From the NCBI GenBank assembly GCA_016182965.1, contig JACPFM010000162.1, positions 1 to 64,000 of the forward strand: a stretch of 64,000 nucleotides of DNA, in the 5' to 3' direction. Below, one piece after another: positions 17,109 through 26,200 of this stretch. This DNA is from Deltaproteobacteria bacterium (lineage in GTDB: Bacteria > Myxococcota_A > Polyangia > Polyangiales > JADJMO01). How positions within the stretch are numbered: the stretch's first letter is position 1; each line of letters begins with the position of its first letter. The position numbers were made by a program, and so were the translations under genes. The notes under the pieces were generated by a model that saw only the letters and a program-made list of their open reading frames with translations, searched no databases and was not told where the DNA came from.

Positions 17109-17510
17109 ATGGCGTACAGCGACAAGGTCATCGACCACTACGAGAACCCGCGGAACGTGGGCACGCTCGACAAGAACGACGAGAACGTCGGCACCGGCCT
17201 CGTCGGCGCGCCGGCCTGCGGCGACGTCATGCGCCTCCAGATCAAGGTCGAGGAGGGCAAGATCGTCGACGCGAAGTTCAAGACGTTCGGCTGCGGCTCG
17301 GCGATCGCGTCATCGTCGCTCGCGACCGAGTGGCTCAAGGGCAAGAGCGTCGAAGAGGCCGAGGAGATCAAGAACACGGCCATCGTCGAGGAGCTCAACC
17401 TCCCGCCGGTGAAGATCCACTGCTCGGTCCTCGCCGAGGACGCCATCAAATCGGCGATCGCCGACTACCGCGCCAAGCAGGCCTCCCGCAAGAAGGCCGC
17501 GGCCGAGTGA
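17109..17510 (+). CDS. iscU: Fe-S cluster scaffold protein IscU
   Basis: The 133-residue protein is the scaffold on which [2Fe-2S] clusters are built. The three ligand cysteines C37, C62 and C105 (with H104) are present, as is D39, which in this family helps cluster release. The LPPVK motif at residues 98-102 is the HscA-binding site, consistent with hscB and hscA further along the operon. A lysine/alanine-rich tail follows the conserved core. Confidence 0.97.
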   Translation: MAYSDKVIDHYENPRNVGTLDKNDENVGTGLVGAPACGDVMRLQIKVEEGKIVDAKFKTFGCGSAIASSSLATEWLKGKSVEEAEEIKNTAIVEELNLPPVKIHCSVLAEDAIKSAIADYRAKQASRKKAAAE

Positions 17511-17587
17511 CACTGTCGCGCCAGAGGCGCGCATCGCAACCGCGCCAGGCGCGCGCATCCGAAGACCCGAGAAGAACGAGCACGATC

Positions 17588-17986
17588 ATGGAAGCGAAGG
17601 CGGAGACGATCACCACGAGCACCCCTCCGGAGGCCAAACCGGAGGGCGCGAAGTCGCTCGCGATCACCATCACCTCGAAGGCCGCCGAGGCTGCGAAGAA
17701 GCAGCTGGCCAAGCGCGGCACGCCCGAGGCGATGATCCGCCTGGGTATCCGCGGCTCGGGCTGCTCGGGCTTCAGCTACGTCATCGAGTTCGAGGACAAG
17801 GAGCCCCGCGAGCGCGACCGCGTGTTCCTGCAGGACGGCGTGAAGTTCGTCGTCGACAAGAAGTCGCTGCTCTACCTCGCCGGCACGCAGCTCGATTGGG
17901 AGCAGAAGCTGATGAGCCAGGGCTTCAAGTTCGTGAACCCGAACGAGAAGTCGACCTGCGGCTGCGGCCACTCGTTCACCGTGTGA
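17588..17986 (+). CDS. iscA: A-type Fe-S carrier IscA
   Basis: The 132-residue HesB/IscA protein carries the three conserved cysteines C59 (in GSGCSGFSY), C124 and C126 (in CGCGHSF), which bind iron or an Fe-S cluster. About 25 residues of Ser/Thr/Pro/Glu-rich sequence precede the conserved domain. The ATG used is the first in frame after a noncoding gap of 77 bp from iscU. Its stop is followed after 3 bp by a heptad array. Confidence 0.95.
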   Translation: MEAKAETITTSTPPEAKPEGAKSLAITITSKAAEAAKKQLAKRGTPEAMIRLGIRGSGCSGFSYVIEFEDKEPRERDRVFLQDGVKFVVDKKSLLYLAGTQLDWEQKLMSQGFKFVNPNEKSTCGCGHSFTV

Positions 17987-17989
17987 GCG

Positions 17990-18024
17990 GTCTAGAGTCT
18001 AGAGTCTAGAGTCTAGAGTCTAGA
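17990..18024. repeat. heptanucleotide array, 5 x GTCTAGA
   Basis: Five perfect GTCTAGA copies begin 3 bp after the iscA stop codon. They face an inverse array at 18089-18116 across a spacer of about 65 bp, so the isc transcript could form a large hairpin between iscA and hscB. Confidence 0.95.
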
Positions 18025-18088
18025 GAGGGTCGCCGCCGGGCCTGTCGATGCGCGTGTCAGCGCGCCCTCGACAGCTCTTCTCTTCTGG

Positions 18089-18144
18089 GACTCTGGACTC
18101 TGGACTCTAGACTCTAGACCAGCCGATCTAGACCAGCCGATCTA
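18089..18144. repeat. inverse heptad array passing into 14-bp repeats
   Basis: Two GACTCTG and two GACTCTA copies are followed by two perfect 14-mers GACCAGCCGATCTA and a partial third that runs up to the hscB start codon. The 14-bp unit keeps twice the 7-bp period. Only 9 bp separate the second 14-mer from the hscB ATG, so the array replaces any normal ribosome site. Confidence 0.9.
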
Positions 18145-18153
18145 GCCCAGCCG

Positions 18154-18693
18154 ATGGATCCCTTCGAAACCCTCGCCCTCCCCCGCCGCTTCGGGCTCGA
18201 CCTGAAGCTCGCCGAGGCGCGTCACCTCGAGCTCTCGAAGACGCTGCACCCCGATCGGTACGTGGGCGCGCCGCCGAACGAGCGGCGGCTCGCGCTGTCG
18301 CGCGCGGTCGAGGTCAACGAGGCGTGGCGGGCGCTTCGCGATCCCATCAAGCGCGCCGAGGCGATCTTGCGTCTGTCGGGGCTCGAGGCGGAGGTCGGCG
18401 AGACCCGCGAGCCAAAGCCGAGCGGCGCGTTCCTCATGGAGGTCATGGAGGCGCGCGAGGCGCTCGAGGAGGCGAAGGCGTCGCGCGACGCGGCCCGCGT
18501 CGAAGGCGTCGTTCGCGAGGCGCGCGCGCAGCTCGGCGACGCCGAGCGCGCGCTCGCCCGGGCCATCGATCCAGTGCTCGACCAGGGCGGCGGCGCCGCC
18601 GAGCTGCGCGCGGCGATTCCCTTGCTCGGCCGGCTGCGGTACGCAGCGCGCCTCCTCGAGGAAGCGAGGAACGCCGAGGACGATCTCATGTGA
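18154..18693 (+). CDS. hscB: Fe-S co-chaperone HscB (Hsc20)
   Basis: The 179-residue J-type co-chaperone delivers IscU to HscA and stimulates its ATPase. The HPD motif of the J domain is at residues 32-34 (LHPDRY), and the C-terminal three-helix region needed for IscU binding occupies about residues 80-175. Position between iscA and hscA matches the standard isc order. Heptad repeats lie directly on both sides of the gene, immediately upstream of the start and immediately downstream of the stop. Confidence 0.95.
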   Translation: MDPFETLALPRRFGLDLKLAEARHLELSKTLHPDRYVGAPPNERRLALSRAVEVNEAWRALRDPIKRAEAILRLSGLEAEVGETREPKPSGAFLMEVMEAREALEEAKASRDAARVEGVVREARAQLGDAERALARAIDPVLDQGGGAAELRAAIPLLGRLRYAARLLEEARNAEDDLM

Positions 18694-18721
18694 GTCGTCA
18701 GTCTTCAGTCGTCAGTCGTCA
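18694..18721. repeat. heptanucleotide array, GTCGTCA type
   Basis: Four copies (three GTCGTCA, one GTCTTCA) start on the base after the hscB stop codon and end 13 bp before the hscA start. The same unit occurs at 50491-50612 and, inverted, at 50737-50890. Confidence 0.9.
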
Positions 18722-18734
18722 GCCGAGACAGACC

Positions 18735-20672
18735 ATGCCGCTCTTCGAGATCTTCGACCCCAAGGCCAAGCCGCGTCCCATCGGGATCGATCTCGGCACG
18801 ACCAACTCGCTCGTCGCCTACGTGAAGCAAGGCCGGCCGACGGTGGTGACCGACTGCAACTCCGGCGCCTTGGTGCCGAGCGTCGTGTTCTTCGGCGAGC
18901 AGGGGACGCTCGTCGGCGAGCTGGCCAGGCGGCAGGCGCCGGAGCACCCGCGCGAGACGATCGTGTCGGTCAAGCGGTTCATGGGTCGCGGCGCCGATGA
19001 CGCCGAGACGCGTCGGCTCGGGCCGTACGAGTTCGCCGGCCCCGACGAGGCGCCGAATCGGCGCGTCGTCAGCTTCAAGGTGCACCAACGCACGGTCACG
19101 CCGGTCGAGGTGTCCGCCGAGATCCTCAAGCAGCTGCGCGACAACGCGCGCGACGAGATCGGCTCCGTCGGTCCCGCCGTGATCACGGTGCCCGCGTACT
19201 TCGACGACGCGCAGCGGGAGGCGACCAAGTACGCCGGCAAGCTCGCCGGCCTCGAGGTGCTGCGCCTGTTGAACGAGCCGACGGCGGCCGCCCTCGCCTA
19301 CGGCCTCGACCAGAAGCAGAACGGAACCTTCCTCGTCTTCGACCTCGGCGGCGGCACGTTCGACGTCACCGTGCTGAAGCTCGAAGACGGCGTGTTCCAG
19401 GTGAAATCCACCGGCGGCGACAGCGCGCTCGGCGGCGACGACATGGACCGCGCGCTCGCCGAGAAGATCCTCTCGGACGCGCACATCGAACGCGCGTCGC
19501 CCGAGCTGGTCCGTCGCGCGCTCGACGCCGCGCGCGCGGTCAAGCACGCGCTCACCGACGTCGCCGTGGCCGGGTGGGAGCTCGGCGACGCGAAGGGCGA
19601 GATCACGCGCGAGCAGTTCGACGTGCTGGTGAAGCCGACCGTCGATCGCACCATCGGCCCGGTCCGCCGCGCGCTGCGCGACGCCGGCGTCGACGCGCAG
19701 GAGCTCGATGGCGTCATCCTCGTCGGCGGCGCGACCCGCACGCCGATCGTCCGGCAGACCGTCGAGCGCGTGCTCGGCAAGGAGCCGCTCGCGGACATCG
19801 ATCCCGATCAGGTGGTCGCGCTCGGCGCGGCGGTGCAGGCCGACCTGCTCGCCGGTGAGCAGCTCGCCGAGGCCGGCGAGGACGTGCTCCTGCTCGACGT
19901 CGTCCCGCTGTCGCTCGGGATCGAGACGATGGGCGGGATCGCCGACAAGATCATCCCGCGCAACACCACCATCCCGACCGGCGCGCGCGCGACGTTCACG
20001 ACCTACGCCGACAACCAGACCGGGTTCGAGATCCACGTCGTGCAGGGCGAACGCGAGCTCGCGAGCGACTGTCGGTCGCTGGCGCGCTTCACGCTGCGCG
20101 GCATCCCGCCGATGCCCGCGGGCATGGCGCGGCTCGAGGTCACCTTCAAGGTCGACGCCGACGGCCTGCTGCGCGTGCACGCGATCGAGACCACGACCGG
20201 CAAGGAGCAGTCGGTCGACGTGCAGCCGACCTACGGCCTCACCGAGGACGAGATGGAGCAGATGCTCCTCGACGCGCTCGATCACGGCGAGGAGGACCTC
20301 CTCAAGCGCCGCCTCGCCGAGGGCCGGGTCGAGGCCGAGCGCGTGATCCTCGCGACCGAGAAGGGCCTGCGCGACGGCAAGGCGCTGCTCGAGACCGGCG
20401 AGGAGCCGCAGATCCGCGCGGCGATCGACGCGCTGCACGCGGCGACGCGCAACGCCGATCCCGACGCGATCCGCGTCGCGACCGAGGCGCTCGACAAGGT
20501 GACCGGTCCGTTCGCGGAGCGGCGCATGAACGACGCGATCGCGCGCGCGATCGCCGGGCGCAACGTCGAGGACGTCGACCACGAGGTCGCCGCCGCCAAG
20601 GGCGTCGACGCGCACGTCGAGGAGCACGAGCAGCGCCGCCGTGGCGGTCCCGAAGAGAAAGGAAGCTCGTGA
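18735..20672 (+). CDS. hscA: Fe-S assembly Hsp70 chaperone HscA
   Basis: The 645-residue specialised Hsp70 uses ATP to release the cluster from IscU. The N-terminal nucleotide-binding domain shows GIDLGTTNS (about residues 17-25) and DLGGGTFDV, and the substrate-binding domain follows LLDVVPLSLGIETMGG. The open frame extends upstream, but the ATG chosen here fits the family start. The final TGA overlaps the ATG of the ferredoxin gene, so the two are translationally coupled. Confidence 0.96.
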   Translation: MPLFEIFDPKAKPRPIGIDLGTTNSLVAYVKQGRPTVVTDCNSGALVPSVVFFGEQGTLVGELARRQAPEHPRETIVSVKRFMGRGADDAETRRLGPYEFAGPDEAPNRRVVSFKVHQRTVTPVEVSAEILKQLRDNARDEIGSVGPAVITVPAYFDDAQREATKYAGKLAGLEVLRLLNEPTAAALAYGLDQKQNGTFLVFDLGGGTFDVTVLKLEDGVFQVKSTGGDSALGGDDMDRALAEKILSDAHIERASPELVRRALDAARAVKHALTDVAVAGWELGDAKGEITREQFDVLVKPTVDRTIGPVRRALRDAGVDAQELDGVILVGGATRTPIVRQTVERVLGKEPLADIDPDQVVALGAAVQADLLAGEQLAEAGEDVLLLDVVPLSLGIETMGGIADKIIPRNTTIPTGARATFTTYADNQTGFEIHVVQGERELASDCRSLARFTLRGIPPMPAGMARLEVTFKVDADGLLRVHAIETTTGKEQSVDVQPTYGLTEDEMEQMLLDALDHGEEDLLKRRLAEGRVEAERVILATEKGLRDGKALLETGEEPQIRAAIDALHAATRNADPDAIRVATEALDKVTGPFAERRMNDAIARAIAGRNVEDVDHEVAAAKGVDAHVEEHEQRRRGGPEEKGSS

Positions 20673-21031
20673 TGCCGAAGGTCCGCTGGGTCCCCGAGGG
20701 GATCGAGGTCGACGTGCCGGTGGGCACCGATCTGCGCACGGCGAGCAAGCTCGCGCACACGCAGCAGGGCGACGCCTGCGGCGGCAAGTGCGCGTGCTCG
20801 ACGTGTCACGTGTACGTGCACGAGGGCAAGGAGCTGCTCTCCGAGGCCGACGAGGACGAGGAGGACACGCTCGACAAGGGCTTCGACGTGCGCATCAACT
20901 CCCGCCTCGGCTGCCAGGCGCGCGTCGAGGGCGAAGGCCTCGTCGAGATCGAGATCTCGCGCGAGTCCCGCGAGTCGTACTTCAACGAGCACCCGGACGA
21001 GGCGCCGCCGGGCTGGCGCGAGAAGCGCTGA
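20672..21031 (+). CDS. fdx: isc-type [2Fe-2S] ferredoxin
   Basis: The 119-residue adrenodoxin-type ferredoxin supplies electrons to Fe-S assembly. The cluster ligands are C36, C42, C45 and C81 in the expected C-x5-C-x2-C-x35-C spacing, with an extra cysteine at C40 (GGKCACSTC). The start overlaps the hscA stop as TGATG; a GTG 3 bp earlier is a less likely start. It closes the isc operon, and no iscX-like gene follows. Confidence 0.95.
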   Translation: MPKVRWVPEGIEVDVPVGTDLRTASKLAHTQQGDACGGKCACSTCHVYVHEGKELLSEADEDEEDTLDKGFDVRINSRLGCQARVEGEGLVEIEISRESRESYFNEHPDEAPPGWREKR

Positions 21032-21463
21032 TTCACTCGCCGATCCGCTCCTTCATCTCGCCGATCTGCCGCGACTGCGACTCGAACATCGACGTGGCTG
21101 CGGTCACTTGACGATCGTGATCGCCGCCCTGGTCGTCACGCCGGCGCCCGTCCATCCGCTGTCGAGCGATGTGAAGTACTCGTCGAGCACCCCGACGCCC
21201 GAGGAGCCGACGGAGACGAGCGCCGGCTCGTCCGTCTTCGAACCATAGATACGGATCGAGGGCGAGCGCCTCGCAACGCTCATGCCGCGCAGGGCCGCGG
21301 TCGCCACGCCCGTCGGGGGCGGCGCCCACCGTGCGCAAAACGCCGGTCGCGGCCCTGGAATCGTCAATCGGCGCACGCAGGCGCTATCCGATGTGACTGG
21401 GCTCGCCACGAAAGGGAAGCCCTCGCGGAACGCGGGTTCCGCAAGGGCGTCCCGGCGTGATCG
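21032..21463. other. 432-bp convergent intergenic region
   Basis: The isc operon (plus strand) and the copper island (minus strand) converge here. The only structure seen is the terminator hairpin of the small peptide gene. A GTG-started minus-strand frame of 101 codons (21104-21409) lies past that terminator and resembles nothing recognisable, so it is not called. Confidence 0.5.
21420..21447 (-). terminator. hairpin terminator after the RHCGQ peptide gene
   Basis: On the minus strand a 12-bp stem with one mismatch (arms around GCGGAAC/GTTCCGC, 4-nt loop) begins 17 bp after the stop codon and is followed by CTTCCCTTTC, a weak pyrimidine tract. It would end the transcript just past the small gene. 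Confidence 0.6.
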
Positions 21464-21607
21464 TCAGCTGCCGCAGTGCCGCAGCTGGCCGCAATGGCGC
21501 AGCTGACCGCAGTGACGGATCTGACCGCAGTGCCGAACGCGCGAGTCCTTCTGCTTCACCGCCTGCACGGTGACGTTCTTCGCTCGCCTTTGGCGTAACG
21601 CCTTCAT
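21464..21607 (-). CDS. 47-residue peptide with four RHCG repeats
   Basis: The small gene encodes a basic leader-like half (MKALRQRRAKNVTV onwards), then four tandem repeats RHCGQI, RHCGQL, RHCGQL and RHCGS at residues 25-47. The repeats are 18 bp each at DNA level, with synonymous differences (CAC/CAT, GGT/GGC, CGG/CGT/CGC) that suggest selection on the peptide. An AGGAGG site lies 9 nt before the ATG, and a hairpin terminator follows. There is no signal peptide. It is the last gene on the strand of a copper-handling cluster. It may be a Cys/His metal-binding peptide or a precursor of a modified peptide; no known family is recognised and no modifying enzyme is seen nearby. Confidence 0.75.
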   Translation of the reverse strand: MKALRQRRAKNVTVQAVKQKDSRVRHCGQIRHCGQLRHCGQLRHCGS

Positions 21608-21724
21608 GTCGGAGCTCCTCCTGGTTGGCTGATGTCACCCCGCCGGAGCGGCGAGGTCGGTTCGCCTTACTGATCGCATCGACGACTTCTGACCCCCGTC
21701 GGCACGCGAGGCCGACCGCCGGTC

Positions 21725-22087
21725 TCACGACCTCGACCTGGCTTCGGTGCGGAACCCGGCGGGATCGACGCCGAACCTGCGGCAGAGCCTGTAGAAGCTC
21801 TCCCGCTCGACCGCGGCGAGCTGCGCGGCGGCAGCGACGTTGCCCTCGGCGCTCTGGAGCAGCGACTCGAGGTAGCGGCGTACTCCCTCGTTGCGAACGC
21901 GATCGACCGCTTCGCGGTAGGTGAGCGTGGCGAGCTCCAGGGGCGGATCTCGACGTCGCCCCGGTCGCAACCCGGAGATCTCGTCCGGCAGCGTGTCGCG
22001 CGCGATGAACCCGTCCTCCGCGATGAGCGCGGCCCTGTCGATGACGCTCCGGAGCTCGCGCACGTTGCCCGGGACGACGCATGAGCT
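21725..22087 (-). pseudogene. remnant of a sigma-54-dependent activator
   Basis: The frame starts abruptly with PGNVRELRSVIDRAAL, which is the conserved end of the AAA+ domain of NtrC-type activators, and continues to a Fis-like helix-turn-helix (GNVAAAAQLAAVERESFYRLCRRF). The receiver and ATPase domains are missing. It is in the same reading frame as the upstream Cys-rich lipoprotein gene, separated only by that gene's TGA, as if a deletion had joined them. Translation could restart at the GTG of 22063 and yield a bare DNA-binding fragment of about 112 residues, but a decayed gene is more likely. Confidence 0.7.
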
Positions 22088-22504
22088 TCAATCGTCGACG
22101 GGGAGCGCCCGGACCGTTTTGACCACCTCGTCGTCGGGCAGACCCCGCAGATGAAGCGCGTAGGCCTCGCGGGCCAGGATGAGACACATCGGGCAGAGAT
22201 CCGCGCATGCGCCCCGCAAGCACTTGGCCAGCGTGAACCGACAGCACCGGCAGCGGATGCCGTCGAGCAGCGCGGGGATCTCCCCGAGCAGGAAGGTCGC
22301 GTATCGGTGCGCATCGGTCGAGCCGTGCGCGGGGTGTGCGATCAGGGCACCGTCGGCGTGGCGATGGGTGGCCGCCGGCGCAGCGAAGGCGGCTGGCCGG
22401 CGCGGCGGGTAACCGCAAGCGACACTCGCTACGGCTGCGACGGCTACCGCCACCATCAGGTGATGGCCGAAGCGTGGGATGGACACTTTTCTCGCGGGCC
22501 TCAT
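22088..22504 (-). CDS. Cys-rich PCYCGC-like lipoprotein
   Basis: The 138-residue protein has a hydrophobic signal ending in VASVAC (C30), so it is probably a lipid-anchored envelope protein. The mature part has a His-rich stretch (THRHADGALIAHPAH), then seven cysteines: C85, C87, C88, C95, C100, C104 and C107. The layout (IPALLDGIRCRCC, a central cysteine, then CPMCLILAREAY and a final helix) resembles the PCYCGC-motif family, which is found near copper and metal genes; this resemblance is by eye. The ATG at 22504 is chosen because the signal peptide starts there; no good ribosome site is visible. Metal binding is inferred. Confidence 0.65.
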   Translation of the reverse strand: MRPARKVSIPRFGHHLMVAVAVAAVASVACGYPPRRPAAFAAPAATHRHADGALIAHPAHGSTDAHRYATFLLGEIPALLDGIRCRCCRFTLAKCLRGACADLCPMCLILAREAYALHLRGLPDDEVVKTVRALPVDD

Positions 22505-22680
22505 GAGCGGAAACGATCGCAAACGACGGGCCAGTGCGTCCTGCGAGCCAGCTCGCCTGCGACAAGCGGCGTCGGATCGCGTCGATCCTGCCGTCGCCAT
22601 CGACGTCCGGCGGCGTTGTCTCCTGCATGGGCGCGGCGAGTGACCTTCGTCGTCACGTGACGCGAGGCGCGTTGGCCCGG

Positions 22681-23181
22681 TCAGTCACAGCCACGTGAGT
22701 CGTGGGCCATGCACGACATCGCAACGCTCATCACGCTCATCGCATCGCCCGCGGAGCGCCTCGCCTTGTCCATACGCGCGAGGCCATCGGCGTCATTCGT
22801 CGCGGCGGAGTCGGTCATCATCGCGTGTCCGGCGCGCAGCTCGCCCATGGAGGCCTCGAGCGGCCCCATCCACGCCTGCCGCGAGCCCCCGCAGCGGCTC
22901 ATCATCTGCTCCGACATCGCGCCGAGGCCGGAGCGCATGGCCGACAGCCCCTGCGACATCCTCCACATCCCGCTCTCCATGTCATGTACGGCGACGGGAC
23001 GTTCGCTGGCCCGGTACTGCGCGAGGCCGTGGTCGACGAGCGCGAGCCCCGAGAGCATGTCGTTCATCCCGGTCCACGTGTCTGCGGCGCCGGAGCCGTC
23101 GTGGTGGTCTCCGCAGCCGGCGAGCAGCGCGGCCAGCACCAATGACGCACGGCTGAGATCTCGGATTCGGATGGCGATCAT
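22681..23181 (-). CDS. Met/His-rich envelope lipoprotein
   Basis: The 166-residue protein has a signal peptide with the lipobox LLAGC followed by GDHHDG. It carries about 19 methionines, many in GM, AMM or QMM groups spread along a helical region, a pattern seen in periplasmic proteins that bind Cu(I). It lies 73 bp downstream of cusA on the same strand. A copper-buffering or chaperone role for the CusBA pump is a reasonable inference. No named family was recognised; overall it resembles small four-helix metal-stress proteins. Confidence 0.7.
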   Translation of the reverse strand: MIAIRIRDLSRASLVLAALLAGCGDHHDGSGAADTWTGMNDMLSGLALVDHGLAQYRASERPVAVHDMESGMWRMSQGLSAMRSGLGAMSEQMMSRCGGSRQAWMGPLEASMGELRAGHAMMTDSAATNDADGLARMDKARRSAGDAMSVMSVAMSCMAHDSRGCD

Positions 23182-23254
23182 GGTGGCCTCGTCGCGTGGC
23201 CACGTGCATTCGTCGTTCCACCGTCGCGGCGTGTGCCGCCTGCGACGACGTGAC

Positions 23255-26200
23255 CTACTCGGTCACCGACTCGCGACGGCGCAGTTGTCGGCCGCGCCAA
23301 ACCACCCACGCGGCGGGGATCACCAAGAGCGTGAGCAACGTGAGCGACACCAGGCCGCCCCACATCGGTGCGGCGATGCGCTTGGCGACGTCGGCGCCGA
23401 CGCCGGTGTCGATCAGGATCGGCAGCAGGCCGAAGATGTTCGTCATCACCGTCATCAGCAGCGGCCGCACGCGCTTGGAGCCGGCCTCGATGGCCACCTC
23501 GACCAGCTCGTCCCTGCTCGCGAAACCCGCGGCGCCGCCCCGCGCCTGCCAGGCGTCGTCGAGGTAGACGACCATCACGCTCGCAGTCTCGGCGGCGACG
23601 CCGAGGAGCGCGATCATCCCGACCCACACCGCGATCGAGGTGTTGAACCCGAGCGCCCACAGCGTCCAGATCGCGCCCACGGCGGCGAACGGCACCGAGC
23701 TCATCACGATCAGCGTCTGCGTCACGCCGCGGAAGTTGAACCAGAGGATCGCGAACACGATCGCGAGCGTGAGCGGCAGCACGAGCGCGAGCCGCGCGCG
23801 CACGCGCTCGAGGAGCTCGTACTGGCCGGTCCATTTCATCGTGTAGCCCGGCGGCAGCTTCACCTCGCGCGCTACCGACGCCTTCGCGTCGTCGACCCAG
23901 CCGCCGACATCGCGTCCCTCGAGGTCGACGTAGATGAAGCCGGCGAGCGAGCCCATCTCGCTCTTGATCATCGGCGGCCCCATCACCGTCTCGACCTTCG
24001 CGAGCTGGCCGAGCGGCACGTACGCCGGCTGCATCGGCGAGGCGGCGCTCTTGCTCGAGGCCTTGCTCATGCCGGGCCCGTTCATCGACTCGTCGCCGGC
24101 CGCCGTCGCCATCCCGTCGGCGCTCGGTGGTCCGCCGCCGACCGCCGTCGCCACCGCCCCTCCCCTCTCGATGGACGACGAGACACCTGTGGGCGGACGC
24201 GGGCCGGGCGTCGCGCGCACGGGCACGAGGACCGCGCGCAGCGCCTCGAGATCCTGCCGGAAGTCGCGCGGGTAGCGGACGTTGATCTTGTAGCGCTCGC
24301 GCCCCTCGAAGGTGGTGGAGACGTCCATGCCGCCGATGGCCGACTCGACGACGTCGAGGACGTCGCGCACGCTCACGCCGTAGCGCGCGATGGCCACGCG
24401 ATCGGGCGTCACGTCGAGGAAGAACCCGCCGAGCTCACGCTCGGCGTACACGCTCCGGGTGCCGGGCACGTCGCGGAGCACCCGCTCGATCTGATCGTTG
24501 ACTGCGACGATGCCGTCGAGGCTCGGCCCGAAGACCTTCACGCCGACGGGCGTGCGGATCCCGGTGGAGAGCATGTCGATGCGCGCCTTGATCGGCATCG
24601 TCCACGCGCCCTGCACGCCGGGCAGCGAGGCGCGCTGCTCGAGCTCGGCGACGATCTTCTCCTGCGTCATGCCCGGTCGCCAGGCGCCCTTCGGCTTCAG
24701 CCGGACGATCGTCTCGAACATCGAGAGCGGCGCCGGATCGAGCGCGGTCTCGGCGCGCCCTGCCTTGCCGAAGACCTGCGCCACCTCGGGCACCGAGCGG
24801 ATCTGCGCGTCCTGCCAGGTGAGCGCGCGGCGCGCCTCGTCGATCGGCATCGAGGGCACGGTGATCGGCATGTAGAGGAGATCACCTTCGTACAGCGGCG
24901 GCATGAACTCCGACCCGAGGCGGGTGAACGGCAGCGCGGTGGCGACCGTCAGCACGAGGGCGCCGGCGAGCACCACCCACCGCAGACGCAGCGACGCGCG
25001 GAGCATCGGCCGGTACGCGGCGATGCATAGCCTATTGATGGGATTGGCGCGCTCGGGCCGGATCTTCCCCCGCAGGAAGATGACCATCAGCGCGGGGACC
25101 AGGGTCACCGCGAGGATGGACGCGAAGGCCATCGACGCCGTCTTCGCGAGGGCGAGCGGGCGGAACAGCCGGCCCTCCTCCCCTTCGAGGACGAAGACCG
25201 GCAGGAACGCCACCGTGAGCACCAAGAGCGCGCCGAACATCGAGGGCCCGAGGTCGCGGGCGGCGCCGATGACGATCTCGGTGCGCGAGGTCTTGTCGCC
25301 CGAGCGCTCCGCCTCCTCGATCTTCTTGTGCGCGTTCTCGACCAGGACGACCGCCGAGTCGACCATGTCGCCGAGCGCCAGGATCACGCCCGCGAGCGAC
25401 ATGATGTTGATGGTCATGCGCAGCGCCCAGAACGCGATGAACGAGGCCACCGTGGCGACGATCAGCGTGATGACGCTGACGAACGACGAGCGGAGGTGGA
25501 ACAAGAACACCGCGATCACCACCAGGACGACGCCGACGATGATCGCGAGGTTCCCGGTGAGCGTGGCGACCGAGTCCTTGATGAGCTGGCTGCGATCGTA
25601 GACCGGCACGAGCTTCACGCCGGGCGGCAGCGCGCCCTGCACCTCGTGGATCTTCGCCTTCACGCGGTTGATCACCTCGAGCGCGTTCTCGCCGTAGCGC
25701 ATGACCACGATGCCGCCGACCGCCTCGCCGCGGCCGTCGAGATCGACCACGCCGCGCCGGATGTTGCCGCCCACCACGACTTCCGCGACGTCCTGGATGC
25801 GGATCGGCGTTCCGTCGGCCTTCGTCGTGATGACCGCGAGCTCGAGGGCCCCCTTGTCCTGCACGTAGCCGCGACCGCGCACTGCGTACTCGTGCTGCGC
25901 CATCTCGACGACGCGGCCGCCGACCTCGTCGTTCGATCCACGGATCGCCGCGGCGATCTGTCCGACGGAGATCCCGTAGCCCTTCATGCGCACCGGATCG
26001 ATCTCGACCTGGTACTCCTTCTCGAACCCGCCGACGCTGGCGACCTCGGCGACGCCGGGCACCGCCTGCAGCCAATAGCGCAGCTGCCAGTCCTGGAAGG
26101 CGCGCAGCTGCTGCAGATCGTGCTGCCCGGTCTCGTCGACCAGCGCGTACTGGTAGACCCACCCGACGCTCGTGGCGTCGGGGCCGACCTGCGGGGTCAC

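Noticed and set aside
21104..21409. 101-codon minus-strand frame after the RHCG peptide gene
   Set aside because: It starts at a GTG without a good ribosome site, lies past a terminator hairpin and has no recognised family, so coding is unsupported.
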